Origin: Hydrogenophaga sp. SL48
Lineage (GTDB): Bacteria > Pseudomonadota > Gammaproteobacteria > Burkholderiales > Burkholderiaceae_C
Direction of reading: 5' to 3'
Assembly: GCF_021729865.1 (NCBI RefSeq)
Contig: NZ_CP063400.1
Location: forward strand, 4,216,001 to 4,280,000
DNA: 64,000 bases
Positions 6,544 through 15,358 of this stretch are shown here, piece after piece (positions within the stretch are counted from its first letter, which is position 1; each line of letters opens with the position of its first letter). The notes below the pieces were generated by a model. The model was not told the DNA's origin, made no database searches, and saw only the letters and a program-made list of their open reading frames with translations. The position numbers were made by a program, and so were the translations under genes.

Positions 6544-7404
6544 ATGAAATCCGTGTCCCACATCCAGCGCAACCCGCACGGCCATTGGGTCGGCGACGGT
6601 TTTCCGGTGCGCAGCATCTTTTCGTACAACGACAACCCGGCCGCGTTCTCGCCGTTTCTGCTGCTCGACTTCGGCGGTCCGACCACCTTCGACCCGACGA
6701 CCAAACGGCGCGGCGTGGGGGCGCACCCGCACCGGGGTTTCGAGACCGTGACCATCGTCTACGAGGGCGAGGTCTCGCACCGCGACTCGACCGGCGCGGG
6801 CGGCACCATCGGCCCGGGCGATGTGCAGTGGATGACGGCCGCCTCGGGCATCGTGCACGAGGAGTTCCACAGCGACGCTTTTGCCCGCCGCGGGGGGCCG
6901 TTCCAGATGGTGCAGCTGTGGGTGAACCTGCCGGCGCGCGACAAGATGGCGCTGCCCGGTTACCAGGGCATCACCGCGGCGCAGACGCCCACGGTGGACC
7001 TGCCCGATGGGGCCGGCACGGCGCGCCTGATCGCGGGCTCGTTGCTCGGCGAGCAAGGCCCGGCCAAAACCTTCACGCCCATGCAGGTGTGGGACCTGCG
7101 GGTCTTGGCCGGCCACACCGTGGCCCTGCCCGCGCCCGAAGGCCACACCACGGTGCCGCTGGTGCTCAGGGGCCGGGTGAAGACGCAGGACGGCGCCGAG
7201 GCCACCGACGCGGAGATGATCGTCTACGAACGCGCGGGCGAGGGCGTGACGCTCACCGCCGTGACCGACACCACCCTGCTCTGGCTGGCCGGTGAACCGA
7301 TCGACGAGCCGGTGGTGGGTTACGGGCCGTTCGTGATGAACAGCGAAGCGGAAATCCACCAGGCTTTTGCCGACTTTCAAAGCGGCGCCATGGGCAGGCT
7401 TTGA
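6544..7404 (+). CDS. Pirin family protein (first of two)
   Basis: 286 residues from the ATG at 6544, which has AGGAGG 7 nt upstream; the frame is open further upstream but has no ribosome site there. Bicupin fold. The Fe ligands of pirin are present in the N-terminal cupin: HPHRG and VHEEF (His and Glu two apart). Pirins are iron-binding cytoplasmic proteins that act as redox-sensing partners or quercetinase-like dioxygenases. A second pirin follows after 23 bp, so the two are co-transcribed. The start follows a long non-coding stretch that likely carries the promoter. Confidence 0.9.
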   Translation: MKSVSHIQRNPHGHWVGDGFPVRSIFSYNDNPAAFSPFLLLDFGGPTTFDPTTKRRGVGAHPHRGFETVTIVYEGEVSHRDSTGAGGTIGPGDVQWMTAASGIVHEEFHSDAFARRGGPFQMVQLWVNLPARDKMALPGYQGITAAQTPTVDLPDGAGTARLIAGSLLGEQGPAKTFTPMQVWDLRVLAGHTVALPAPEGHTTVPLVLRGRVKTQDGAEATDAEMIVYERAGEGVTLTAVTDTTLLWLAGEPIDEPVVGYGPFVMNSEAEIHQAFADFQSGAMGRL

Positions 7405-7427
7405 CCACTCAACACAAGGAGAACACG

Positions 7428-8297
7428 ATGCTGGAAATGGTGATCAACGCCCGCGCGGCCGACCTCGGCCACGGCCTGATGGTGCGGCGCGTGCTGCCTT
7501 TCGCGAAGCGCCGCAACGTCGGCCCCTTCGTCTTCCTGGACCACGCCGGCCCGGTGCCTCTGCCGCCGCACTACGACCGCGCCGCCGACGTGCGCCCGCA
7601 CCCGCACATCGGCCTCTCGACCGTGAGCTACCTGCTCAGCGGCCAGATCACGCACCGAGACAGCCTGGGCACGCTGCAAATCATTCGCCCCGGCGAGGTG
7701 AACTGGATGACGGCCGGGCGCGGCATCTCGCACAGCGAGCGCTTCACCCACCCCGACTCGTATGCCGATGGCGGGCTGGAGCTGATGCAGCTCTGGGTGG
7801 CGCTGCCCGAGGCCGACGAAGAGTGTGACCCTGCGTTCACCCACTACCCCGCCACCGACCTGCCGGTGATCGAATCGGAGGGCGTGTGGATGCGCCTGGT
7901 GGCCGGCAGCGCCTACGGCGAGAGCAGCCCGGTGCGCACGCACTCGCCGCTGTTCTACCTGCACACCGAGTGGCAAGCCGGCGCCCGCAAGGCCCTGCCC
8001 GGCGGCCACCGCGAGCAGGCGGTGTACGTGGCCAAGGGCGAGATCGAACACGCGGGCGAGGTCTACCAGCCCGGCCAGTTGCTGGTGTTCGGCGACGACG
8101 TGGACGCGGTGATCACCGCGAGAACAGCCGCCACGCTGATGCTCTTCGGCGGCGAGCCGCTGGGCGAGCGCCACATCTTCTGGAACTTCGTGTCGTCTCG
8201 AAAAGAGCGCATCGAGCAGGCCAAGGCCGACTGGGCGGCCGGCCGTTTTGAGCTGCCGCCGGACGACAAGGACGAGTGGATTCCGCTGCCGGGTTGA
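7428..8297 (+). CDS. Pirin family protein (second of two)
   Basis: 289 residues; ATG at 7428 with AAGGAG 6 nt upstream. Bicupin with the metal ligands in HPHIG and SHSERF (His and Glu). It is clearly related to the preceding pirin but diverged (for example SYLLSGQITHRDS where the other has TIVYEGEVSHRDS), so it is an old duplication or a heterologous pair rather than a recent copy. Together they could form a heteromer or act on different partners. The gene ends 135 bp before the converging epimerase gene, with a GC-rich dispersed repeat between them. Confidence 0.9.
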   Translation: MLEMVINARAADLGHGLMVRRVLPFAKRRNVGPFVFLDHAGPVPLPPHYDRAADVRPHPHIGLSTVSYLLSGQITHRDSLGTLQIIRPGEVNWMTAGRGISHSERFTHPDSYADGGLELMQLWVALPEADEECDPAFTHYPATDLPVIESEGVWMRLVAGSAYGESSPVRTHSPLFYLHTEWQAGARKALPGGHREQAVYVAKGEIEHAGEVYQPGQLLVFGDDVDAVITARTAATLMLFGGEPLGERHIFWNFVSSRKERIEQAKADWAAGRFELPPDDKDEWIPLPG

Positions 8298-8392
8298 TGG
8301 CCAGTGGACAGGGTTGCCAGCCCCCAGAACAAGTTGGAACCGGTACGAGAGGAAACAAAGTCCTTCGGCGTGCGTGCCCCAACCCAGAACAC

Positions 8393-8465
8393 GGCGGAAC
8401 CGGCTCCGCCGGGCCGCTCGTGTTGCCCCCCTCAGGGGGGTGACGCCGCAGGCGGCGCGAGGGGG
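8393..8465 (+). repeat. Dispersed GC-rich repeat, copy A
   Basis: Begins GGCGGAACCGGCTCCGCCGG, continues with a C5/G6 hairpin (GCCCCCCTCAGGGGGG) and a GCCGCAGGCGGC hairpin, and ends in GAGGGGG. Related copies are at 18128-18203 and 23608-23687, all in the same orientation and all at the 3' end of a minus-strand gene. Here it overlaps the end of the epimerase gene and supplies its last ten codons. Degenerate fragments (CCCAGAACA...GGAACCGG) precede it. Confidence 0.8.
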
Positions 8466-9457
8466 TAATAAGTCCTGTACCAGTCCACAAACCGCTGCAC
8501 CCCCACCTGGAGGTCGGTGTCGGCCCGCACGCCAAAGCCCCGCTCCAGCGCGGAGGTGTCGGCCCAGGTGTCGGGCACGTCGCCCTGCTGCATGGGCATG
8601 AAGTTCTTGATGGCTTCGCGGCCCGTGGCCTGCTCCAGGCAGGCGATGAAGTCCATCAGCGGCACCGGGCCGTTGTGGCCCACGTTGAGCACGCGGTGGG
8701 CGGCCAGACCGTCCTGCGCCACCGGCGGCACGCCGGCCACCGCGAGCACGGCGTCGACCACGTCGTCCACGTAGGTGAAGTCGCGGCGCATCTGGCCGTG
8801 GTTGTAGACGTCGATGGGGCGGCCTTCGAAGATCGCGCGCACGAACTTGAAGATCGCCATGTCCGGCCGGCCCCAGGGGCCGTAGACCGTGAAGAAACGC
8901 AGCGCGCTCGCGGGGATGCCGTAGAGGTGGCTGTAGCTGTGGGCCATCAGCTCGTTGGCCTTCTTGCTCGCGGCGTAGAGCGAGATCGGCGCATCGGTCA
9001 CCATGTCTTCGCGCAGCGGCATCTGGCGCGCCGCGCCGTAGATCGAGCTCGACGAGGCGTACACGAGGTGCTTCACCCCATGGTGGCGGCAGCCTTCGAG
9101 CACGGTCAACATGCCCGCGAGGTTGCTGTCGAGGTAGGCCATGGGGTGCTCCACCGAATAACGCACGCCGGCCTGCGCCGCGAGGTGCAGCACGATGTCG
9201 TAGCGCCCCTGGTCAAACAGCTGCGCGGTGGCCTCGCGCTCGGCGAGGTCGAGCCGGTGGAACACGAAACCGGGCCGCGCCTGCAGCAGCCTGAGCCGCG
9301 CCTCCTTGAGGCTGGGCTCGTAGTACGGGCTCATGTTGTCCACGCCGTCCACCGCCAGCCCGAGGTCCAGCAGGCGCTGGCTCAGGTGGAAGCCGATGAA
9401 GCCGGCGGCGCCGGTGATGAGGATGCGGGGGCGTGGCGCCGAAGTCAGAAGGTTCAT
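8432..9457 (-). CDS. UDP-glucuronate 4-epimerase (LpsL/CapI type)
   Basis: 341 residues from the ATG at 9457, which overlaps the stop of the GT83 gene (ATGA). Extended short-chain dehydrogenase: NAD motif GAAGFIGFH near the N-terminus, catalytic Ser in YASSSSIYG, and Tyr/Lys in YAASKK. The stretch FFTVYGPWGRPDMA and the MQQGDVPDTWAD block near the C-terminus are hallmarks of UDP-GlcA 4-epimerases, which convert UDP-glucuronate to UDP-galacturonate. The last ten residues are encoded inside a dispersed repeat. In context it would supply UDP-GalA to the GT2 and GT83 enzymes of the same operon. A different nucleotide-sugar epimerase is possible. Confidence 0.85.
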   Translation of the reverse strand: MNLLTSAPRPRILITGAAGFIGFHLSQRLLDLGLAVDGVDNMSPYYEPSLKEARLRLLQARPGFVFHRLDLAEREATAQLFDQGRYDIVLHLAAQAGVRYSVEHPMAYLDSNLAGMLTVLEGCRHHGVKHLVYASSSSIYGAARQMPLREDMVTDAPISLYAASKKANELMAHSYSHLYGIPASALRFFTVYGPWGRPDMAIFKFVRAIFEGRPIDVYNHGQMRRDFTYVDDVVDAVLAVAGVPPVAQDGLAAHRVLNVGHNGPVPLMDFIACLEQATGREAIKNFMPMQQGDVPDTWADTSALERGFGVRADTDLQVGVQRFVDWYRTYYPLAPPAASPP

Positions 9458-11175
9458 GGCAAGACACCACGGATGTCGGGGCGGTAAACGAAACGTTGGG
9501 CACGGCTGGGCGCGGCACAGGCCGGGCGCATCGCGTCGGCACCGAACAGCACCCACTCGCGGCGGTGCGCCTCGCCCAGCGAGACGGCCTTGGCCACATC
9601 GAAACACTCAAGCTTCGCGTCGGTCGGCACCAGCAGCTGGCGGTTCGGCGCTTCGCGCATCCAGACCCAGGCGTTGCGCTCCTGCTGATCCAGCGGCGCG
9701 AGGTAGCTGAAGTGGGTCAGCGGGCGGTGGCTGAACAGCAGGAACTGTTCCTTGAAATAGATGAGGGCCAGCTCGGTGTTCGCCGGCAGCTGCCGCTCGA
9801 CCTGCTCCATCATGTCCTGCGGCGTGCGGTAGGGGTCGACGCGCGGCCAGACCATGAGCGACACGAACACCCAGAGGACGAGGCTGGTCGCTGCCATGCG
9901 CACCAGCAGGTCGCGCCGGCGGATCACGATCAGCAGCACCAGCAGGGTCACGCCCATGGCGATCAGGGGTGTGGCAAGCGTGGCGATCGGCTCGGCGTAA
10001 TCGGGCGCCTTGCGCAGCAGGCGCTCGGGCGAGAACGTCAACATCAGACCGAGGCCGCCGAGCGCTGCCGCGAGTGCGTACAGGAACCACTGGAAGAAGG
10101 CGCTGGTGCGAGCGCCCAGCCCCTGCGCTCGGACCTTGGCCCAGAGCACGCCCACCACCAGCGCCAGCATCGGCAGGGCCGGGAAGATGTAGACCTCTCG
10201 CTTGCCCGAGCTGATCGAGAAGAACAGCAGCACCAGGCCGACCCAGGCCAGCAGGACCTTGAGCCGGGGGTCGTCGCGCAACGCGGCGAGCAGCGGCTTG
10301 AAGAACACCAGCAGCAGCAGAGGCAGCGGGAACCAGACCGTCGGGATGGCCTGCGTGAAGAAGTAGTGCCAGGGCTTGACGTGGTGCCAGGCGTTGACGA
10401 AACGCTCGCCGGTCTGGCGGAACAGCAGGTCGTTGCGGTAGGCCACCATGGTGTCGGTGCCGATGCTGTGCACCTGCCAGAGCATGGGACCCAGCCACAG
10501 CGCCACCGTGGCCGCCATCACCAGCACGCCCGCCGCCAGCTTCCAGCGCCACACCGGCGCAGCGCCCTGACCGGCGTTCTTTGTCCACAACGCCAGCGGC
10601 AGCAGCATCAGCAGCGGCAGGAAGCCCACGCCCTTGGTCATGATGCCCAGCGCCATCGCGGCCCAGGCCGTGAAGTACCAGCCCCAGTGCGGGCCGGTGA
10701 AGAAATGGCGCAGCAGGCCGTAGCAGCCCAGCGTGATCCAGAAGGTCACGAGCGCGTCGATCTGGCCGGCCTTGCCCTGCAGCAGGAACTGCGGCGTGAA
10801 CACCAGCACCAGCACCGCGAACAGCGCGGCCTGCGGGTTCCACAGGCGGCGACCGAGGTCGTGCACCAGCAGCAACGTGCCCACCGAGGCCAGCGCGCTC
10901 GGCAGCAGAAAGGACAGCTTGATGTTGCCCAGCAGCGCAAACGCCGCCGCGCTGAACCACATGAACACCGGCGGTTTGTCGGGGTAGGGCTCGCCCCCAC
11001 GCGTGGGAAACAGCCACTGCCCGCTCTCGACCATCTCGCGCGCCACCTGGGCAAAACGCGGTTCGTCGGCGGGCCAGGGGTAGCGCAGACCGAGGCCGAG
11101 CAACAACACGATGGCGGTGGCGGCGAGCCAGAACAGCGCCTGCCGGCGCGCAGCGTCGTCAGTGGGCAGGGACAT
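9454..11175 (-). CDS. ArnT/RgtA-type GT83 integral membrane glycosyltransferase
   Basis: 573 residues with about a dozen membrane helices. The first periplasmic loop has the catalytic acidic motif DEPRFAQ shortly after the first helix, then YPDKPPVFMW, both typical of ArnT/PMT-like GT-C enzymes. These transfer a sugar (4-amino-arabinose, galacturonate or an amino sugar) from undecaprenyl-phosphate to lipid A or core on the outer face of the inner membrane. There are no arnA or arnB-type genes for L-Ara4N here; the neighbouring UDP-GlcA 4-epimerase points to galacturonate. The start overlaps the VTT gene by 17 nt and the stop overlaps the epimerase start. Confidence 0.85.
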   Translation of the reverse strand: MSLPTDDAARRQALFWLAATAIVLLLGLGLRYPWPADEPRFAQVAREMVESGQWLFPTRGGEPYPDKPPVFMWFSAAAFALLGNIKLSFLLPSALASVGTLLLVHDLGRRLWNPQAALFAVLVLVFTPQFLLQGKAGQIDALVTFWITLGCYGLLRHFFTGPHWGWYFTAWAAMALGIMTKGVGFLPLLMLLPLALWTKNAGQGAAPVWRWKLAAGVLVMAATVALWLGPMLWQVHSIGTDTMVAYRNDLLFRQTGERFVNAWHHVKPWHYFFTQAIPTVWFPLPLLLLVFFKPLLAALRDDPRLKVLLAWVGLVLLFFSISSGKREVYIFPALPMLALVVGVLWAKVRAQGLGARTSAFFQWFLYALAAALGGLGLMLTFSPERLLRKAPDYAEPIATLATPLIAMGVTLLVLLIVIRRRDLLVRMAATSLVLWVFVSLMVWPRVDPYRTPQDMMEQVERQLPANTELALIYFKEQFLLFSHRPLTHFSYLAPLDQQERNAWVWMREAPNRQLLVPTDAKLECFDVAKAVSLGEAHRREWVLFGADAMRPACAAPSRAQRFVYRPDIRGVLP

Positions 11176-11842
11176 GCGGATGCTCTTTGCGGAACCGGTG
11201 CAGGCGTTGTTTGAAGCCGTGATGGTAGAGGTACAGACCCAGCCCGGTGGACAGCACCAGCATCACCAGGCTGACCCACAGCTGCGAACTGTCGTGCAGC
11301 GCAAAACCCGACCCCGCGTAGGCGAACAGCAGCATCTGCGGCAGGTAGCCCAGCAGGCTGCCGAAGAACACGGCGACCGGCCGCAGGTCGGACAGGGCCG
11401 CCGCGATGTTGGTCACGAGGTTGCTGCCCACGGGGATCAGGCGGATCACGCAGATCCAGATCCAGGTGTCTTCGGCCAGCACCGCCTTGATCAGCCCGAT
11501 CTTCTGCGCGTGTTTCTGCCGCACCCACTCGAAGCCCAGCTTGTGCACCGCGAGCATGGTGAGCATCGCGCCGCAACCGGTCAGCAGCGTGCCGATCAGG
11601 CCGCCCTGCCAGCCACCGAACAGGAAGCCGCAGCTGAAGGCCAGCACCTGGCGCGGGCCGCCCAGCGCCGTGTAGACAACGGCGCCGGCAATGAACACCG
11701 GCCAGGCCAGCGCCCAGTGCCGCTGGAACAGCTGCTGCAGCAAGACCTCTTCGGTGACCGGCCCCCACCAGCCCAGGTGCAGGGACAGGAAGGCCAGCGT
11801 CAGGACCGCCGTGAGCAGCAGCGGCTTAGTGAGGCTTTTCAT
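11159..11842 (-). CDS. TVP38/TMEM64 (VTT, DedA-related) membrane protein
   Basis: 227 residues, about five or six membrane segments, with the family blocks GGPRQVLAFSCGF and IRLIPVGSNLVTN. DedA-superfamily proteins act in proton-linked flipping or recycling of lipid carriers such as undecaprenyl-phosphate, and affect polymyxin sensitivity. Placed between an Und-P glycosyltransferase and a GT83 enzyme that releases Und-P in the periplasm, a role in returning the carrier is plausible (inference). It overlaps both neighbours by 17 nt. Confidence 0.85.
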   Translation of the reverse strand: MKSLTKPLLLTAVLTLAFLSLHLGWWGPVTEEVLLQQLFQRHWALAWPVFIAGAVVYTALGGPRQVLAFSCGFLFGGWQGGLIGTLLTGCGAMLTMLAVHKLGFEWVRQKHAQKIGLIKAVLAEDTWIWICVIRLIPVGSNLVTNIAAALSDLRPVAVFFGSLLGYLPQMLLFAYAGSGFALHDSSQLWVSLVMLVLSTGLGLYLYHHGFKQRLHRFRKEHPHVPAH

Positions 11843-12632
11843 GCGCGGGGATGGACTGGACCTGCGCGATCACAGGGCGCTTGCCGCGCCGCGACAGCCA
11901 CATCACCCCCGCCATGTCGACCAGGCCGACCCAGAGCCGGTTCCAGGCGTTGTACTTGGACACGCCCACGTGGCGCGCCCGGTGGTTCACCGGCACGACG
12001 CGGATCAGGCCGCCCAGCCGCAACACCAGCGCGGGCAGGTAGCGGTGCATGTGGTCGAAGTACGGCAGGCGCAGCCAGGTCTCGCGCGGGATCAGTTTCA
12101 GGCCGCAGCCGGTGTCGGGCACCTGGTCGCTCAGCAGCTTCTGGCGCACGGCGTTGGCGATGCGCGACTGGAATTTCTTCCACTCGGTGTCCTGGCGGTT
12201 CTTGCGGTAGCCGGCGATGCAGAAGTGCGCCGACTGCGACTCGGTCTCGCGCGCCGAGCGCAGCAGACCGGGCATGTCGGCGGGGTCGTTCTGGCCGTCG
12301 CCATCGATGGTGATGAGGTAGCGGCCGCGGGCCTGCAAGGCCGCGCTGCACAGCGCCGTGCTCTGGCCCACGCTGGCCTGGTGGCGCACCAGCTGGCCGG
12401 CCGCGCCCAGGTCGGTGCAGCTCTGCACGAACTCGTCGCCGGTGCCGTCGTCGCTGCCGTCATCGACCAGCACGATCTCGAAGGCGCACTCGGGGCGCAG
12501 CGCGGTCACCACCTCGTTCACGAGTTTGCCGATGTTGCCGGCTTCGTTCTTGGCGGGAATCAGCACCGACACCAGCGGGGCATCGCCCGTCTGCGCGGCG
12601 CCAGCGGCGTTCGCCGGGCGGGGGTCTGTCAT
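11826..12632 (-). CDS. GT2 polyprenyl-phosphate glycosyltransferase (ArnC/RgtE/DPM1-like)
   Basis: 268 residues, first gene of a four-gene operon. GT-A fold: VSVLIPAKNEAGN at the N-terminus, VDDGSDDGT, and DGDGQNDP (metal and nucleotide-sugar site). No long C-terminal membrane helices, as in DPM1/RgtE-type enzymes. Expected reaction: moving a sugar from UDP-sugar to undecaprenyl-phosphate on the cytoplasmic side, giving the donor used by the GT83 enzyme downstream. The upstream region carries a PmrA/QseB-type box about 90 bp before the ATG. Confidence 0.85.
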   Translation of the reverse strand: MTDPRPANAAGAAQTGDAPLVSVLIPAKNEAGNIGKLVNEVVTALRPECAFEIVLVDDGSDDGTGDEFVQSCTDLGAAGQLVRHQASVGQSTALCSAALQARGRYLITIDGDGQNDPADMPGLLRSARETESQSAHFCIAGYRKNRQDTEWKKFQSRIANAVRQKLLSDQVPDTGCGLKLIPRETWLRLPYFDHMHRYLPALVLRLGGLIRVVPVNHRARHVGVSKYNAWNRLWVGLVDMAGVMWLSRRGKRPVIAQVQSIPAHEKPH

Positions 12633-12722
12633 TGTGGGTTCACCAGGGAGATTCGACGCACAGGGTGGGGCTGTGGGTCACACGGCGCAGGAAAGGCGCG
12701 AAAGCGAGTTTTGCGGACGATT

Positions 12723-12739
12723 CTTAAGAAGACCTTAAG
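12723..12739 (-). promoter_or_regulatory. PmrA/QseB-type response regulator box
   Basis: CTTAAG-N5-CTTAAG, matching the PmrA/QseB consensus YTTAAK-N5-YTTAAK exactly on the minus strand. It lies 91 bp upstream of the GT2 start in the 159-bp gap between azlD and the GT2 gene; the hexamer is itself a palindrome, so the box can be read both ways. It suggests control of the four-gene LPS-modification operon by a PmrAB/QseBC-like system responding to cationic peptides, iron or low Mg. No such regulator gene is in the window. Confidence 0.65.
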
Positions 12740-12791
12740 TCGGCCCACACCAATCCGCTTATTTTCCCACGCGCGAGCACCGGGCGCCCCC

Positions 12792-13127
12792 TCACCAGCC
12801 CAGGCCGATGTGCAAAGGCAGGTACACCGCCATGCCCGACAAGATGGTGCCGAGCACGCTGCGCTGCCAGACGAACCAGGCCGCGCCCGCCACCGCAGCG
12901 AACAGGCGCGCGTCCTGCCAGGTCTGAACCAGGTGGCCCTGCGTCATCACGATCTCCGGGATCACCACGGCCGACAGTGCGGCGATGGGCGCGTACTGCA
13001 GGCCACGCTGCGCCCAGTGCGGCAGGCTCCAGGGCTTGCTGGAGAAGAAGAAAAAGCCGCGCGTGATGGCGGTGATGCAGCCCATGCCGAGGATGGTCAG
13101 CAGGGTCCAGGGATCGAGGTCAAACAT
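12792..13127 (-). CDS. azlD: AzlD family branched-chain amino acid transport subunit
   Basis: 111 residues with four predicted membrane helices and the size typical of AzlD. It partners AzlC to export branched-chain amino acids or related compounds. The start overlaps the end of azlC by 8 nt, giving coupled translation. It is the last gene of the def-fmt-azlC-azlD string. Identity rests on size, topology and position after azlC. Confidence 0.85.
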   Translation of the reverse strand: MFDLDPWTLLTILGMGCITAITRGFFFFSSKPWSLPHWAQRGLQYAPIAALSAVVIPEIVMTQGHLVQTWQDARLFAAVAGAAWFVWQRSVLGTILSGMAVYLPLHIGLGW

Positions 13128-13857
13128 GCTTCGCCCCCGGGGGTGGCGGCGACGCCTTCTCGATCACCAGGCAGATCGCCACCGCCGCCGCGATGGCCAC
13201 CAGGATGTTGAGCCGCAGCGGCAGGGCCCAGGCCGCCACCGCCGCCGCGCCGGCCACGCCGGCCGAGACGACCCGCAGCTGCGAGCTCGCCAGCGAACAC
13301 AGCAGGCCCAGCAAGGCCAGGATGCCGGCAAAACCCAGGCCCCAGGCGGTGGGCACGGCGTTGGCCAGCACCACACCGACCACGCTGGCGCTCATCCAGG
13401 CCACGTAGTTCACCGCGCAGTTGCCCGCGAGGTAGGCCTGCTGGCGCGCGATGCCGTCGGCGTCGGTGGCCACGTGCGGGTAGCGGCGCACGAAATACAC
13501 GTAGGTCAGGTCACCGGTGTAGAAGCCGGTCACGATGCGCTGCCAGCGCGGCAGGTGCATCACATAGGGCCGCAGGTGGATGGAGAACACCACGAACCGC
13601 AGGTTGACGCAGAACGAGGCCGCCAGGATCACCCACATCGGCGCGCCCGCCACGATCATGGGCACGGCCGCGAGCTGCGCGCTGCCGGCAAACACGATCA
13701 CCGTCATCAACAGGGCTTCGATCACCGACAACCCCGACTTGACCATGGCCACGCCGGTCATCAGGCCCCAGGCACCGATGCCCACGGCCACCGACGCCTG
13801 GTCGCGGAAACCTTCCCAGAATTCCGCGTGGCGGCGGTGTTCGGCCAGAAAAAACAT
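13120..13857 (-). CDS. azlC: AzlC family branched-chain amino acid permease
   Basis: 245 residues, about seven membrane segments. Family blocks: FAGSAQLAA near residue 60 and the NLRFVVFS region that follows. Works with AzlD as an inner membrane exporter of branched-chain amino acids. The ATG shares one base with the fmt stop codon (TGATG), so it is translated as part of the def-fmt operon. The functional link between translation initiation genes and this exporter is probably only positional. Confidence 0.9.
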   Translation of the reverse strand: MFFLAEHRRHAEFWEGFRDQASVAVGIGAWGLMTGVAMVKSGLSVIEALLMTVIVFAGSAQLAAVPMIVAGAPMWVILAASFCVNLRFVVFSIHLRPYVMHLPRWQRIVTGFYTGDLTYVYFVRRYPHVATDADGIARQQAYLAGNCAVNYVAWMSASVVGVVLANAVPTAWGLGFAGILALLGLLCSLASSQLRVVSAGVAGAAAVAAWALPLRLNILVAIAAAVAICLVIEKASPPPPGAKHV

Positions 13858-14840
13858 CAGCCGGCGGCTTTCATGGCGGCGTCCAGCACCTGGCCGGGCA
13901 CGAGCGGAAAGCCGCGCAGGAAATCCGCCGCCGGCAGCCGCTTGCCCCCGGCGCGCTGCAACTCGGTCAGCACCAGCACGCCGTCACCGGTCGCCACGCG
14001 GATGCCGTCGGCGCCCGCCGACAGCACCTGGCCGGGCACGCCCGCAGCGCCGACGCCGTCAGCGTGCACGGCCCAGACCTTGATCGCCTCGCCCGCCAGC
14101 GCCGTTGCGGCGCCCGGGGCCGGGTTGAAGGCCCGAACCCGCCGCCCGATCTCCTCTGCGGGCAGCGTCCAGTCGATGGTGGCTTCGGCCTTCTCGATCT
14201 TGTGCGCGTAGGTCACCCCCTCGACTGGCTGCTTTTCAGCGGCCAATCCGCCACAGGCGGCCAGCTCCAGCGCCTCGACGATCAGGCGACCGCCCAGCGT
14301 GGCCAACCGGTCGTGCAGGCTGCCGGTGGTGTCGTCGGCGCCGATGGCCAGCCGTTCCATCAGCAGCATGTCGCCGGTGTCCAGGCCCGCGTCCATCTGC
14401 ATGACGGTCACGCCGGTCTGCACATCGCCCGCCTCGATGGCGCGGTGGATGGGCGCCGCGCCGCGCCAGCGCGGCAGGAGGGAAGCGTGGATGTTGAGAC
14501 ATCCCTTCACGGGCGCATCGAGCACCCACTGCGGCAGGATCAGTCCGTAAGCGGCGACCACCATGGCATCGGCTTTCGCGGAAAGAATGGCTTCGCGCGC
14601 GGCGGTGGCGTCCTCGGGGTATTTGCCGTCCAGCCGCAGGCTGCGCGGCTGCGCCACCGCGATGCCGTGTTCCAGCGCGCACTGCTTGACCGGCGACGCC
14701 TGCAGCTTCATGCCACGGCCAGCCGGTCGATCGGGCTGGGTCAGCACCAATGGGATCTCGAACCCCGCCGCGATCAGGCGCTCCAGCGCCACACGGGCGA
14801 ACGCCGGCGTGCCGGCGAAGACCACACGCATGGCCGTCAT
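13857..14840 (-). CDS. fmt: Methionyl-tRNA formyltransferase
   Basis: 327 residues starting at the ATG at 14840, which overlaps the def stop (ATGA); a second ATG three codons later (14831) is an alternative. The formyltransferase domain shows the signature [15 protein letters not shown] and an N-terminal Rossmann start [10 protein letters not shown]; the C-terminal OB-like domain binds tRNA. It formylates initiator Met-tRNA with 10-formyl-THF in the cytoplasm. Standard neighbour of def. Confidence 0.97.
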   Translation of the reverse strand: MTAMRVVFAGTPAFARVALERLIAAGFEIPLVLTQPDRPAGRGMKLQASPVKQCALEHGIAVAQPRSLRLDGKYPEDATAAREAILSAKADAMVVAAYGLILPQWVLDAPVKGCLNIHASLLPRWRGAAPIHRAIEAGDVQTGVTVMQMDAGLDTGDMLLMERLAIGADDTTGSLHDRLATLGGRLIVEALELAACGGLAAEKQPVEGVTYAHKIEKAEATIDWTLPAEEIGRRVRAFNPAPGAATALAGEAIKVWAVHADGVGAAGVPGQVLSAGADGIRVATGDGVLVLTELQRAGGKRLPAADFLRGFPLVPGQVLDAAMKAAG

Positions 14841-15358
14841 GCCTTCTGCGCTTCGCGTTGCGATTTCAGCAACTTGCCTTTGATCCGGTTGCGTTTGAGC
14901 GGCGAAAGGTATTCCACGAACACCTTGCCCATCAGGTGGTCCATCTCGTGCTGGATGCACACGGCCAGCATGCCCTCGGCCTCGATCACGCGGCTGTGTC
15001 CCTCGGCATCCTGGGCCCGCACCTTCACGGCAATGGAACGCTCCACACCGTCGTAGATGCCCGGCACCGACAGGCAACCCTCCTCACCCTTGCGGGTTTC
15101 GGCACTGGCCCAGTCGATCACCGGATTGACCAGCACCAGGGGCTGGTCGCGCGTTTCGCTCACATCGATCACGACCAGGCGCTCGTGCACGTCCACCTGC
15201 GTGGCCGCCAGCCCGATGCCGCTGGCGTCGTACATGGTGGCCAGCATCCGCTCGATCAACACGCGAAGGCGGTCGTCAAACGCCACCACCGGTTTCGCCA
15301 CGGTGTGCAGGCGTGGGTCGGGGTAACGCAGGATGGGGAGCAAATCGGGCGGGTTCAT
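14837..15358 (-). CDS. def: Peptide deformylase
   Basis: 173 residues with all three family motifs: [17 protein letters not shown] (metal Cys) and QHEMDHL (two metal His and the catalytic Glu). It removes the formyl group from nascent proteins using Fe2+. First gene of def-fmt-azlC-azlD; the divergent gene encodes a LysM protein 261 bp away. Ordinary length for the type 1 family. Confidence 0.97.
   Translation of the reverse strand: MNPPDLLPILRYPDPRLHTVAKPVVAFDDRLRVLIERMLATMYDASGIGLAATQVDVHERLVVIDVSETRDQPLVLVNPVIDWASAETRKGEEGCLSVPGIYDGVERSIAVKVRAQDAEGHSRVIEAEGMLAVCIQHEMDHLMGKVFVEYLSPLKRNRIKGKLLKSQREAQKA

Noticed and set aside
12723..12739. PmrA-type box as an operator of the azl genes
   Set aside because: azlC and azlD are read away from the box (same strand, upstream), so the box can only serve the GT2 operon downstream of it.
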